A model generated the notes under the pieces. The model was not told where the DNA came from. It saw nothing but the letters and a program-made list of their open reading frames with translations, and ran no database searches. The position numbers and the translations under genes are program-made. From Babylonia areolata (lineage: Eukaryota; Mollusca; Gastropoda; Neogastropoda; Buccinidae), in contig NC_134878.1 of the NCBI RefSeq assembly GCF_041734735.1, positions 10,122,640-10,186,639 of the forward strand: a stretch of DNA of 64,000 nucleotides, in the 5' to 3' direction. Shown in pieces: positions 1 to 13,900 of the stretch (positions within the stretch are counted from its first letter, which is position 1; every line of letters starts with the position of its first letter).

Positions 1-1227
1 CCAATGTGCTGAATTACACCACCTGAATGCCAGTTCTACTCCACTCAGACAAAAAGAGGTAAGAACTTGCTCACAGTGTATCAATGGCAGCAGTACAGCT
101 TGATTTTAGGCAAATGAAAGTTCACAAATAATTCTGTTTAAAGAAAAAAAAAAGTCATTTACATTCTGCTGCTTAAATACTTGAATCTGTGTTATGTTGT
201 AAAACAATTTGTGGTAATACAATTAACTGACTGATACTCATTCACAGTCATATGGCTCCTTTGCCAATTATGCAAATGACACCAAAAAACACACCAACGT
301 ACCAAGCACACCCACACATGCAATAAACACTCACAGACATGCACACGCATGCACATGAACACATTTTACTGGAAGCAGTATCATTGTAAACAAGTGAAAA
401 AAAGACAAGTTTGTCAGAAAGGCATTATCTTGTCAGATTCACTGATTAACTGAATCTTCAACGTATTCAAGAGTGCTCCCTATTCTGTTTTCTTGAATGG
501 CATCACAGTTTAACTATTCCTCAAGATATCAAATGTTGTGCAGATGCAATATCAGTAATGTTTCTAAACTTATAATGTATTTAAGATTTTCTCAAAATGC
601 TAAGCACTGCATGTACAATTATACATTTGGTCTCAGACTGGGAACTTGGTGACTTACTTCAACTTTCTCTTTAAAACCGCTAACAGAAATTGGAGGAAAA
701 AAGTCAGCTATGAACACAATACAAATAAAAGCAAACATTTCACATTGCTTTCATTGGTAATTATCAATTCATGCTCAGAGCTTAGGAATAGCACTTGTGC
801 TCTTCACAACGCTTGCAGAGAATCAACCAGCATGATTTAATACAACATAACAATTATGGGCATAACATTAACAAAAAAACACATGGAGGTTCAAATAACA
901 AGCCGAGAACAACAAAAACACAACTCTTATTATCATTCAGTCTCCCTAAATAATACAAAGCAGTACATCTTTCAAACTGGTGCAAATTATTACGGAGGAA
1001 CAGGCTGTGTAGCACAACAGTTAAAAAACAGTTTTACACATTTCAGTATAAAATCCATTTAGTCCATAAATGGGAGCATCTCCATGGCTGGTTCAAAGTG
1101 AGGGCTGTGAAGAGGTACAAACAGTGTTTTCCCGTGGCCAGTTCCTTTCAAGACGTGGGATGCTGATGCTGACTTTGGTTCTTCTCATCTTTGGCTCCTG
1201 GAGCTTGGCTCCCTTTCTGTGGCGTGT
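1..1227 (-). other. Dab 3' UTR and downstream flank
   Basis: This stretch follows the Dab stop codon on the minus strand. No convincing coding exon is visible in any frame. No AATAAA occurs on the minus strand here; the nearest variant signal, ATTAAA, lies at 836-841 (minus), which would give a 3' UTR of about 400 nt. That assignment is weak. Positions 270-365 are a CA-rich tract. Confidence 0.45.
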
Positions 1228-1248
1228 TCAGGACTGGGCGTCTGAAGG
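1228..1248 (-). CDS. DAB: Dab coding exon 10 (last)
   Basis: The acceptor reads ...tctattgcag on the minus strand. Entered in phase 0 from the previous exon, it encodes PSDAQS and then TGA. A second frame stays open for about 30 codons but needs a phase the upstream exon does not supply, so the short tail is preferred. Confidence 0.6.
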   Translation of the reverse strand, partial: PSDAQS

Positions 1249-4200
1249 CTGCAATAGAAACATGTTCAGGGATGAAAGAAGTCAGATTTTTCTGATGTTT
1301 CCAATCCTCCACACACACCCTTTTTTTTTGCCCTAAAATTGTCCATTGTTTTCAAAATTTTCCAACAAAAATGGTTTAGGAAAAAAAAAAAAAGTGTCCT
1401 GCTGCAACTGCCCAGTGGGGCTGACAAGTTTATTAAGACTGACTGGAAATGAAAACTGGTGCCACTGTTGCAAAACAAATTGGGGTGCCACATGGTGAAC
1501 TGATCAGTGAAGAGGTATGGCAGAAATCCATGGAAAGGGACCAGTTGCATTGAACTGTCGATGATTGTCATGTTGGCAACATGATTCCAAGGTTTGATTA
1601 AAAAAGGCATAGGTCTGTGTACAGCTTGTGACAGAAGAAAAACAACGTGAACAGAGGCTTTACTGCCAGCTACAGCCACATGAAGTGACCGTGTTACAGA
1701 AGATGTTCCTCTGCTGTGAAACAGAACAAAAAAAGATTTTTTTTTCTGTTTCCAATTCACCCAAAAAAAATTAGTCTGTAAGAATTGCCACTCCTTTCAC
1801 CTTTCCTAGTTATTTTACTTGCCATACATTCCTTCAACACTCTTCTATACTGCATGCCACTGGTTGATTAATCACCTGTATCCACATGAAATATATTTTC
1901 AAGAGTATACTTTCGTCTCTTGAGTTCCGATAAAGTTTCAGGGTATCTCTTTGTTTGATAGACACTGTGTACTGTGTCTGTGGATCAAGACTCACAAGGA
2001 AGTATACAAACAACAGAAAGACAAGTCACTTTATAAAGAATATATATATATATATATTTCACCATAGGACACACCAGTACAACTGAAATAAAGCACAGCA
2101 ACTGAGCAAGCACTGACTTCCCATACCCCAAATTTATCACAGTTCTCATTAATCCATCACTGAGTTGGACAGTGTATCTAATCCCCATTCCTAATCAAAT
2201 TCAGACATGCCTACCCTAGTATCTTACTTTCCAAACTACAGCCTCAAAAAATTACAGAGCAAACCAAAATTACCTGCAACACCACATTACATTTCCTCAC
2301 AGTCATTATAGTTTTGAGCATGTCACACAGCTAAAGATGACATTTGCGTTGATTTTGCCTTAGGCAGTGTTCTCAACTGTGCTGTCCCAGTCTTCTCACC
2401 TAAGCCCATAGCACACTTAACTCGGGGTAGGTACAACTATTTGTATTGTCAATGCTCCCCTTCCCCCCTACTTTAGTATCCTTTTTCTCTCGAGACAAAA
2501 AGTCATACCAGGAATTGACAATCTGCACCTGTTCACTGAATCTACAGTTTGTACAATGAATCAGTATCCATAATACTATAACTGTACTCACTTTTCCATT
2601 GATGGGTGTGGAAAAGAAGCTGTCTCCAAATGGTGAGGAGTCAGCCTGGGAAAGGAAAATACAAGCAAATATTTCAGAATGAAAAATACCAGCAAACATT
2701 TCCTAATTAAGTGCACTGATCTTATGAACAAATTGACCTCTGATGTTTGTAAATGAAAAGTGGAACTGCAAAGCAAAATGCATACTATATGAAAAAGAAA
2801 GAAACACACACATGCTGGAAAATGAAATATTCAATACAAATGTTCTTTCATGCAATAACAACAAAAACAGACAATCTAAAAGCTTAAATCGAAGCTCATT
2901 TTGTCCCTACACTACTACTACTACATGTAAACAACAACCCATCAACCATAACATTTCCCATTCCTTCAATCCTTTCCACCTCTACACCCCCATATGACTT
3001 TTCCAGGTGAGAAAGGTGATCAAAACATTTTTGCATTCATTCCAAATTGCTTGAAAAAAATCTTTTTCTCAAGAAAGAAATGATTACAAAAACCAAAACA
3101 AAACAACAACAACAAAAAAAAACCAACACTGACAACACCAAAAGCAAAACAAATCAACCCACGGCTTACTTCAGCCCATCTTGTACAATTTGATGTTAAG
3201 TCCAACTATTTCAAAGTACATAACCCTGAAGTAAAGTGTTTATAGATCAAAACTGAAATTGATGAAAACAGCATATTGCTATTTGTTGTTACTTATACAC
3301 AAAAAGCACTGATGCATGCAGACATGCACAGACACATTTTCTCTCTCTCAATGATGCATGCAGGCATGCACAGACACATTTTCTCTCTCTCTCAATGATG
3401 CATGCAGACATGCACAGACACATTTTCTCTCTCTCAATGATGCATGCAGACATGCACAGACACATTTTCTCTCTCTCTCAATGATGCATGCAGACATGCA
3501 CAGACACATTTTCTCTTTCTCAATGATGCATGCAGACATGCACAGACACATTTTCTCTCTCTCTCAATGATGCATGCAGACATGCACAGACACATTTTCT
3601 CTCTCTCAATGATGCATGCAGGCATGCATAAGTGCTAAAGCAGACAGAATGAGAATGAAGCAACACAAAAAACTGATTCAAAATTAATAAACTCAATCAC
3701 TATAAAATATTTCATATTAGTCCTCACTTATAGCAAAATCATCATTATCAATGAAAATATAACTTGAAGTTATGCAAAATTGCAAGCAGTGTGCATATCA
3801 TTATCAATTTTAAAAAGGAAAGAAAAAAAAGATATCTCCTCTACGAGCCTGCTTTGAAATTCTTTACTAAGAAAGAAGCCCTAAAGAGCAACATATCTGC
3901 TTAAATAGTGGACAGACTCAGAGTGCTCAAAAAACAAGACAGCAGTTTGCATGATGCACACATATAATTCAAACCAGAATGTTTGCATGCCCTCTCCATG
4001 GAAACTAATTCTACTGATCAACTTTTACTTTAAAATCTCTTCTGTATATCTGCAATGCCCATTACATCAGCAGCTCATTCTTTCATTGCTTTTTTTTTTT
4101 TTCTTTTTCTCTCCACCCTATTCTTAAAATCCTTTATTCTCCCACTTTCTCTTTTAATTCTATGACCAAAGATCACAATCAGTTTCTATGAGAATACCAG

Positions 4201-5127
4201 TGATGATGCAAACAGATGTCAAGTTGGTTTTCTGACAACCTGATCAAACAGTTCTCTCTGCTTCCTCACACAAGTCACAGGCAACCAGAGAGATACCATC
4301 TTTCACTGTCCTGCTTAGGAAAACTAGGTGACAGACTGACACTCTCAAAAACACATCTGTACAGCAGATGATGTTCCACTGTAGAGTACTTGAACAAAAG
4401 AAGTATTGCTTGAAACATATGATGATTTATAAAAAAATAAAAAAAAATGCCATGCTTTTCTTTGTGTAATTCAAATACATCATTAGCTTAAATATATATA
4501 TATAAAGTGTTTATTAAAGCAATGCAATATTGATCATGCAAGAAATATATCTTAAATTCAGAAACACAGGAGAAATAAAATAGAAAATACTATTTAAAGT
4601 AAACATAAAAGTATAAGAAGCCTTTTCAAGACAGTGTCACCTTTTAAAGAGAAATGAGAAGTTTGTATCCAGTATATGACACCAAAAAGAGTTATTCTTC
4701 TACAGAACCAGCTATTGTTAATCTAACCAGCTTCCAACACCATCTTGAACTCGTTGGAGTCTTTTCATTGTCAGTTACTTAAACCAAGACATGAATGCTA
4801 TTAGTAACTCTCTAGTGAAAGTTATTGCAGAACAAATTCAGAATCTGAAGGAGATTAACTTCTTTTCTTTCCTTGTATCTGAACTTTGAACAAGATCATT
4901 TCACTTTTCTGACATTACAAAGTTTTTTTTATAACCAACTTCAATCTTTTTCACATTTCGTTACAAAATGTATAAAGTCAAATATCAAACCAATATTTTG
5001 ATTGGACTGTGTAATAGGAGACAGCGGGGAACAACCAACAGCATAACTCCCCCCAAATCCCTTCAATATGGGTTTTTTGACTCACTTGTGTAAACAAAGT
5101 GAGTCTATGTTTTAACCCGGTGTTCGG

Positions 5128-5160
<33 letters not shown>

Positions 5161-5962
5161 TGTGTCTGTGTGTCCGTGGTAAACTTTAACATCGACATTT
5201 TCTCTGCAACTACTTTGTCAGTTGACACCAAATTTGGCATAAAAATAGGAAAAATTCAGTTCTTTCCAGTCATCTTGTTTAAAACAATATTGCGCCTCTG
5301 GGATGGGCACAAAAAAATAAAGAATGAAGCCTAATTATATGCAAACTGCATTTACTGTTATATTTATATTTTTTGTATTCTCTAAACTTGGCACTTTGAT
5401 CTGATATTCTGACCCAACAGCTAGAGCAGTCATTATTATCATTTTTTGTTCAAACAGGAACTTCTTTTGCTAAGCATGGAAGTTTTATTTATTTTGCAAA
5501 CGTTTTGGTGCAGATAGTAAAAAAAGGGAAATTACTCTGTAATGCTAGGGGAGTTAATTTGCTTTAAACTGATCTTTCTCATCTTAAACAGTACATTTTG
5601 AAATTATACTCAATACATAAAAAACTTGGATTTTTTAAAAGTGTATCACAAGTGAGTCTTGAAGGCCTTGCCTCTCTTTTTTTTTTCTTCTTTTCTTAAA
5701 ATTACAGACTGAGGAATGGGTAGAGGGGCAAAGGGTCAGGCTGAGCAGGGAAGTGGGGTAGTGCAGGAGGAAAGCAAGGGTCCACACATATGATTTTCAA
5801 AAATAAAGAAGCATCCATTTAAATCTGACAACTCCAAACTGAACTGAACTGGGCCTAAAACCAAAGTTTAAGACAATCCATTAAAGAACAGTCAAGACTT
5901 GTTTGGACATGTTGTTACAAAACAAACATTATGGACAAGAACAAACATACAGACAAATATAG

Positions 5963-6032
<70 letters not shown>

Positions 6033-6347
6033 ACAAAACATTCAATCATGCTGACCAACTCCTTTCAACAAGCAAATAAAAACACAGAGTCAATACAGCT
6101 TTTCAAAAACAACAACAAAAAACACCAGTAAAGATGCACAGTGATGCCAACTGAAGACTGAATAGATTACAGAATTCTGTTGGCATTAGCTGATCCATCT
6201 CATGAGACAACAGTTGAATACACTGCGTGAACAGACAAAACTGCATTCACTGAAAGCTAAAGCAATATTTGTAAGTAAACACAGGCCTTGAACACAAGCA
6301 TGAAAAGTTAATTAAAGCTCACAGAAGGATAGTGCCAGTGCAGTCAG

Positions 6348-6386
<39 letters not shown>

Positions 6387-9300
6387 CAACAGTTGGCAGT
6401 GTCACCACATGAGTGAAGATCTGCTATGAAGATTCCAAGGGCTATAAACAAACATGCATGAAAATAACATTTCCAATGCATAAAAGGTTGGCAAAGACAG
6501 TGCAAATCGATCATGTCACTTAATTAAAAAATGGTGGCCACTGAGATTGACTGTTTACCTACTGCCGGGAATGGCGTTTCATTGGCTAGCAGACGGCGGT
6601 CTAATGGCGTGATGTTGTATCACTGAGTTGCCGTAATAAATTTTGGCCGAGAAGAGCAAACAGATAGGCCTTGTTTGCATCAGTTTGACATGGTACAGTA
6701 TATGACACCAAATTCTATATATTGTTTGTATTTACTTATTTATGCCAAGTTCAACAGAGTTCAACACAGATCAAGTGACAATGCAAGATGCTGCCACTGC
6801 TTCCACTTGTCTGAAATTATGGTTGTTTTTTCTCTTGAGAGATGAAATTGAAAAAGGAAAATGTTTTTCTCAAATCCAACCTGAATCAAAGCAGATCCTA
6901 CAGATCAGACCATTCATGTGTGCTGTGAGTAATGAAAACTTTGTGCTGTGCCTCATAGCCACACACACACACACAAACAGCATGCGCACAGAGGGTACAT
7001 TACCATTCCTACATTGGGGACAACCGTTTCATGCATGTCAATCCATCCTACGCATGCTTTACCAACAGCCAGCATGCCACTTACCCTCTGGCCGTTGGGC
7101 GCCACAGCCACAGACTTTTCTGTGTGCGTCACACCATTCCCGGGATGATCCCCAAACGCCTCCCACGGAGTGGACGAACTTCCCACAGACACAGTGTCAC
7201 TGAAAGCTGGGCTGGAGAAAGGATTGTCCACACTGCCTACACCCCCCGCCTTGCTCCCAGTCTCCTCACAAGCGCTAGTCCTATCCTTGAGAGGGACACC
7301 AAAGGGGTCGACGGCTACCGATACCTTCGAGTCTGATTTCACTGACAACTTTCCAGAGCTGCTGCTGCGACTGGACCTTTTGCTGGAAGCACCGTCCGCA
7401 GAGGAAAAGCTTTTCTTGCTTCTGAGTGGGACCCTGAAGGGGTCGTCACTATTCGCTGTGATCACCACCCTTTCTAGACTCTTCTGACTGGAGGAGTGTG
7501 ACAGGGACCCACTGGACCCCCAACTGTGACTGGGGGAGGGGGGAGGCTGGGCACGGGACACACGAGGGGAGTTCTGAGCCCAAGTGTCTGGAAACGGCTG
7601 CGTTTCTTTGAAACCCTCCACACCAAGTTGGGGGGCAGTGTCAGAGGCTGAAAGTTCACTGGCAGGGGAGGAGGAGGAGGCAATGCTGGATGAGGGGCGG
7701 GGGGAAGGGCGGGGGGTGGTGGGCAGAGGGGGGGGTGTGGAGAAGGAGCGCGATACAGATTTGCCGGGAGAGTTTTTCTGTGTCTTGGGCATGGGTCTGT
7801 TAGGGATGGGGGGCGGACGAGGTGGGGGTGAGGGGGCTGCCGCACTCAGCATTAAATGAGTGGGGAGAGGGGGTGGGGGTTCATCAGGAACATCAAAGCG
7901 AGTCTCAGGGGACGACTCCTTGCTGCTTGGGGCAGACAAAGTCAGGTCAGGTTGGGCAGAGGAAGGGTCGGGAGGTGCAGGGGGTGGGTGAGGTAATGAT
8001 GGTGGAGGAAGCGGTGGAAGTGAGGAGGGGGTGGTGGTGGTATGAGGAGGAAGGTGAGGAGAGCCAAAAGGATCGGTATCAGAGGAAGCTATGGTGTTGA
8101 GCATTGTGTCGATAGAGCCAAAGGGATCTTCAGTGAAAGGGTCATGGTCAAAAACAACACTTGCCTGCGGTGCCCCTCCAGACCCTCCTCCTTTCATCTC
8201 ATTCAGACTCTTCTTGGGAGTCTGGGAAAGCTGCTGGAAAATCTCCTTGGGCGACTTGGTGACTGAGTCGGCCCCTCCAGCCTTCTTTATGTCCACCAGG
8301 TCGTCAAACAGATTGGCGTGACCCGGGGACACCGGCCTGGCCTTCTCGTCCTGACCCCCGGGTTTTGAAGGCTGAAGAAAGTTGTCCGACATGGGCTGGA
8401 ACGGATCGGCAACCGCTCCCCCACCCTGAGGACCCATACCCATACCTGCAGCAGGTGCCGGGGCCCCAAAAGGTGAAAACGAAGGTGAGGCTCTTCCAAA
8501 TGCAGGCTGTGCGCCCCCTGCCCCAAGAGCTGCTGCAGTGGTCCCAGGGAAGGGCTGTGCAGGGGCGGGTGCAGGGGTAGGAGCCCCCATGCTGGCGGAG
8601 AAGGGAGCACCAAACGGCTGCATGCCAAACTGGCCCCCTGAGGATCCCATCATCTGTGGCTGGGCCGGGCTAGTGGTGAAGGGATCCCCAAATGGATCCT
8701 TGGTCACTGGCAGGCCAACACTCGGGGCACCCCCCATCATGCTCTGCAAAAAGAGAACATACATCATCCACAAGGGTGGAAAGAAAAAGGGTTAGGTTAA
8801 AAGACTCACAACCTTTCATGACCAATGGGGCAGTGAATTCAGCTAGTCAGGGATACAGAGGGGAAGTAACCTACTTCCAGGAGGTTATCGGCCATAGCTA
8901 CTTTTGTTTTCTCCGCATAGGCGGATAGTAGTTTGCACAGGACAGGAATCGGACTCCCTGCCAGAGTCTGCACTAGTGGGTCACAGTAAAGTATGTGTAG
9001 TGAAATCCACATTCACTGTGTCTAAGGCTTGGCACTGAAACCCTCTCCTTCCACTACTTTGACCTTCCCTGTCTGAATGTCAGGTTCCCATTTACATGTG
9101 GGTGAAGGAAGGTGGCAGAATGGATAAGATGATCATTGATTGATTGATTGATAAGGATACTTCTATAGCACCTATCCTCGGTCAGAGACCAAGTTCTAAG
9201 CACTTTACATACACGGGGACATTTGCACCACAGGCTGCCTACCTGGGTAGAGCCGACTGACGGCTGCCACTGGGCGCTCATCATTCGTTTCCTGTGTCAT

Positions 9301-10006
9301 TCAATTAGATTTCAGACGCACACACATACACACTCAGACAGACATGTAACATTTTACGTGTATGACCGTTTGTTTGTGTTTTATTTACCCTGCCATGTAG
9401 GCAGCCATACTCCGTTTTCGGGGGTGTGCATGCTGGGTATATTCTTGTTTCCATAACCCACCGAACGCTGACATGGATTACAGGATCTTTAACGTGCGTA
9501 TTTGATCTTCTGCGTGCGCATACACACGAAGGGGGTTCAGGCACTAGCAGGTCTGCACATATGTTGACCTGGGAGATCGGAAAAATCATCTGCAAATAGT
9601 GTCCGTGAGCGTGAGGGTTCTATTCCTGCTCTTGCCCTTTCTCCAAAGTTTGACAGGAAAAAAATCAAACTGAACATCTAATCATTCAGATGAGGTGATA
9701 AACCAAGGTCCTATGTGCAGCACACACTTGGCACACTAAAAAAAAAGAACTCATGGCAACAAAAGTGTTGTCCTCTGGCAAAATTCTTAAGAAGAAATCC
9801 ACTCCAATAGGTTCACAAAAGTACATGCAAGCACTCAAGGCATGACTAGCACCTTATTTGTAGTGTATACAGATTTGTCCAAATACAGTGACGCCTCCTT
9901 GAGAAACTTGAACTGGGTGGAGTGAGGAAAAATGGAAGCAAAGTGCCTATCCAAAGGACACAACACCCTGCCAAAATGGGACCTCAGACTCTGAACACTG
10001 GTGAAC

Positions 10007-10044
<38 letters not shown>

Positions 10045-10886
10045 TGTGTGTGGGCACGCGCGCATGTGTATGTGTGTGCAGTGCGTGCATGTGTCAGTAT
10101 GCACAAGTTTTTATATTGATATGCACTTGTATGTATCCTAATTTTTACTATATCTATGTTTGTGTATGATTTTCGATTTATGTTCATACCTTGTTACGTA
10201 CTATCCCCCCCAATATTCCTTGTGACCCCGGTACACTTGGTAATAAAAACATATTCTATTCTATTCTATTCTATTTTAACATCTTATCAATTCGTCATGG
10301 TGCCTCCTCCACAAAGGCGACACTTTCCAAAACTAAAAATAAGAGGAAAGGATGCAATGGATGGCTGAGTAAAAGGAGAGCAGGTTGGGGTTGGGGCCTG
10401 GGGGGTAGGGGGTGGGGGGGGGGGGGGGGTAAGGTTTAGCACACTCTGGTCCACTGTGCCTAGAACTGAATTATATTTGAATCTGCACACTGAAATCCAC
10501 AGTGAAGAAAAAAAAGAAAAAAAAGCACCATCCATTTTTTCAATTCTATCTGAAAGTGGAGGCAATTCTAAGATAACATGATCCACAGTTTGATCATGTT
10601 CTCAATACATAAGTGATCCTTTCCCTTCAACTGAAAACAGAACTGATTCCTTTTTCACTATCATCACAATGATTTTTTTTTATAGCAAAAAAAACATAAC
10701 TAGTTCCTCATTTATTAACTTATGAAAAGTGGTTTCTTTTTTTCTCAGAAGTTAAGAATATCATGACACCAGTGTATCAAAAAACAAAGCAGTTTGCTTA
10801 CCTTGTACATGCACATAGGACAATGTGTATGCAAGTGCATATAGTGCTCATGCCTGTGTGTGTGTGTGTGCGCACGTGTGAGCACA

Positions 10887-10924
<38 letters not shown>

Positions 10925-13900
10925 CATCCAAACAAACTCTACCTGGGTTCTGAATTATTTCTGTGTTCTGAACAATAAGGAAACCTGAGACAGTCAAAAG
11001 AGACAACATGAGAATCAGCAATGACACACAAAAGGACAGTGACTGACCTGCTGTCCAAATGGCATACCAGGCTGGGCCATACCAGGCTGGGCCATACCAG
11101 GTTGGGCCATACCAGGCTGGGCCATACCAGGCTGGGCCATACCAGGTTGACCCATACCAGGCTGAGCCATACCAGGTTGACCCATACCAGGCTGGGCCAT
11201 ACCAGGCTGGGCCATACCAGGTTGACCCATACCAGGCTGAGCCATACCAGGCTGAGCCATACCAGGCTGACCCATACCAGCCTGACCCATACTAGGCTGG
11301 CCTATACCAGGCTGACCCATGCCAAACAAATCAGTAGCAGCAGAAGCTGGCGCTGGGGAGAAGGCGGGCATTCCACCAAAGGGATTGCTGGAGGGAGGTG
11401 GACTGGACAACTGCTCCAAATCTGACAGAGCAGAAGACGATGACGACGTTTTGGTGGGCGCTGTGCTGGTTTCGGCGGAAGCGGGTGCTGGGGGGAACGC
11501 GGACATTCCACCAAAAGGATCTCCCTCTTTTGGTGCACCAAAAGGATCGCTGGAAGGAGGACTGGACAGCTGATCCAAATCTGACAGAGCAGATGATGAC
11601 GCTGTTTTGGTGGGCGCTGTGCTGATTTCGGCCGAAGCTGGCATCCCCCAGGGATCTGTGCTGGCTGCAGGTGCAGGAGCAGCAGCTGTGGAAACAGGAG
11701 ATGTGGGTGCCGATAGGGGCTGGGCCGATGTTTCCTCTGTGGTGGTTGTCTCCTCAAAGTCCAAGTCCTTGAACTGTTTGATTCCCTGGAAGAACAGAGA
11801 AGACTGATTTACATCACGCAAGCCAAGTTCTCAGAACTTAAATAAGTTCTTTGAGCAGGATTTCAGGCAATTTTTTTTATTGACTGCTATCCAAGAACTA
11901 ACTGTGACAGAAACATTCACCTCAGATTCTATGTAACATCTTTCTATCTATCAGACAGGGAACCAACCTACTGGGCAATTGAAACAAATCTTCAGCTAGA
12001 ACTGGATGATAGTTTAAAACCCATCTTTCCAAATGATCATTCATTTCATTGATAAGGTAATCCAGAATCAATCCACTCAGCATACTAAGAAACCATTTTG
12101 TTTTCATCTTGTATAAATCTCTCAAAACTGCCACAGACAACAGGCATTCTGCATTTTGTGTCTGGGTAATGCTATCAGTGGCTTGTAGAATCCCTGCCAT
12201 CGATGCCCGGAGACTAATATGAATGTCTTTTCTCAACACTTTTATCACTTGTACATTCAATATATCAGGTGCCTGGAGACTAATATGAATGTCTTATATC
12301 AACACTTCTATCACTTGTACATTCAATATATCAGGTTCCTGGAGACTAATATGAATGTCTTATATCAACACTTCTATCACTTGTACTTTCAATATATCAG
12401 GTTCATTAATAGTGTTGGCAAAATGCACGTGACTGGATGGGAGTACAACCAAATTTCAAATGTTCCTGTGAAAAACAAACTTTGTATTGCAGAGTATATA
12501 TGTATTGCTAAACAAATTCAAATAAGACCCTTTAAGACTTTTAAATCTGTTTAAACTGTGTCTTATTTGAAAATGTCACAATAAAAATACAATGAATTCA
12601 ACAGGACCAAAAAAGAAAGGAAAAAAAGAAAGAAAAAGAGACATGCACAAAAAAAACTATGTTAAATCCTGTCACTTCAGTATAAAACAAGTGGTATATA
12701 CCTGTAAAAGTTACCTTAGGTCTGATCAATATATTCAACACTGTAAACTGCACATCTAAATTTGTCTACTAGTCTGGCTAACTTTCATCACTTTCAGTAG
12801 ATCCAGTTTCACTAATCCTCCCAACCCCATCCCCCACTTTTTCCCCCTTTTTTATGAAAATATATAGAAATAAAAAAAATAATGAATAAATAAATGTATA
12901 AACAAAAAATCCCACCAAAAAATCAGTGTCACTATTCTATCAAAGGGGTGTTTTTCCCAACAGTTCCAAGGTTTTTCAGGTGGTGTCTATTCTCAAACAT
13001 CTACATGGAACTGTGTTTTGCTTGGTGTTCAAAATCTATACTCAAGGGGGACAACAAAAAGAAGAGAGAGAGAGAATGAGAGGGAGAGAAAGAGGAAGCC
13101 AGAGAACTCAGAACTTAAGACGTTTTTATTCAAGGATTAAATAGACTGAGAGACTGAGAAAGAGGCACACACACACACACACACACAGAGGATGAGTGGA
13201 CTGGCCTGTTGGGTGGAGTGAGATACAAAGACGTCTTACTAAAACTGGTCACATATGAACCCTACGTACAGCCAGGCTGCATCACTACCAGGGAAAAAAA
13301 AAGAAAAGGGCAGAAGAACAAATTGTGAAGGATGGAAGGAAAGACTGAAGGACAAAGAAACAGAACAACCAGAAAAAGAAAAAGAAAAAAATCAAAAAGA
13401 AGAAGAAAAACAGACAGAGCACTAAAAGCAAAGATGGAGAAGAAGGGAAGGGAAGGAGCTGACTGATAACTGGAGGCTGGTACGGCAGGGAAGTGGGGAG
13501 GGATGGTGGGGTAAAATGGTCATACACAGTGGAATGAGTTGAAAATGACAAATATGCGTATTGACGAAACATCTGTTATCAGAGAGTATTCTGCATGTGT
13601 CCACAAAAACACACAGGTATGTTTTCCTAGGAACTGATGGGATAAAGGTTATACTGATGAGATATGCACACACACACGCACGCGTGCGCACACACACAAT
13701 CATGCACACACACACGCACACATGTACACTCTCACACACGCACACACAAACACACATGTACACACATATTCACACACACACACACACACACATACACATG
13801 CACACAAACATTTTCATTTTTTTAACCTTCACATCCATCGGCCTTCTAAGAAACTGGTCATATTTCAGCATATGCCTTCCAAATCACAATACATTCAACT

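Larger units (their letters stand above)
1249..7084 (-). other. Dab introns between coding exons 8 and 10
   Basis: Apart from the 54-nt exon at 2592-2645, no coding signal is seen. The stretch holds the 42/44-bp minisatellite at 3311-3632, the MITE-like element at 5079-5658, a long (GT)n at 5966-6031 and (CA)n at 6352-6386. The remainder looks like unique AT-rich intron. Confidence 0.7.
8744..11047 (-). other. Dab intron between coding exons 7 and 8
   Basis: It carries the DIRS-like fragment, nested SINEs B and C, a LINE tail, an (AG)n tract (10011-10041), a G-run (10400-10430) and GT-rich tracts (10856-10921). No additional exon was recognised. Confidence 0.7.

Noticed and set aside
1229-1247. 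Longer Dab C-terminus using another frame of the last exon
   Set aside because: It needs a one-base phase that the preceding 54-nt exon does not provide; the phase-0 reading stops after PSDAQS.
3311-3632. Regular repeats resembling a CRISPR array
   Set aside because: Units are contiguous with no unique spacers, and the context is an animal intron. It is a minisatellite.
3348-3638. Repeat proteins on both strands (MHHxMHRH / CLHASL type)
   Set aside because: They are translations of the 42/44-bp minisatellite only.
6742-8795. Several long plus-strand frames over 6.7-8.8 kb
   Set aside because: They are antisense to Dab coding exon 8, whose proline-rich GC-rich sequence keeps other frames open. 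They show no domain and no own splice logic.
11021-11425. Plus-strand frames with LGHTR and QAGPY repeats
   Set aside because: They are antisense readings of the 15-bp coding repeat of Dab; a repeat that is a multiple of three leaves all frames open.
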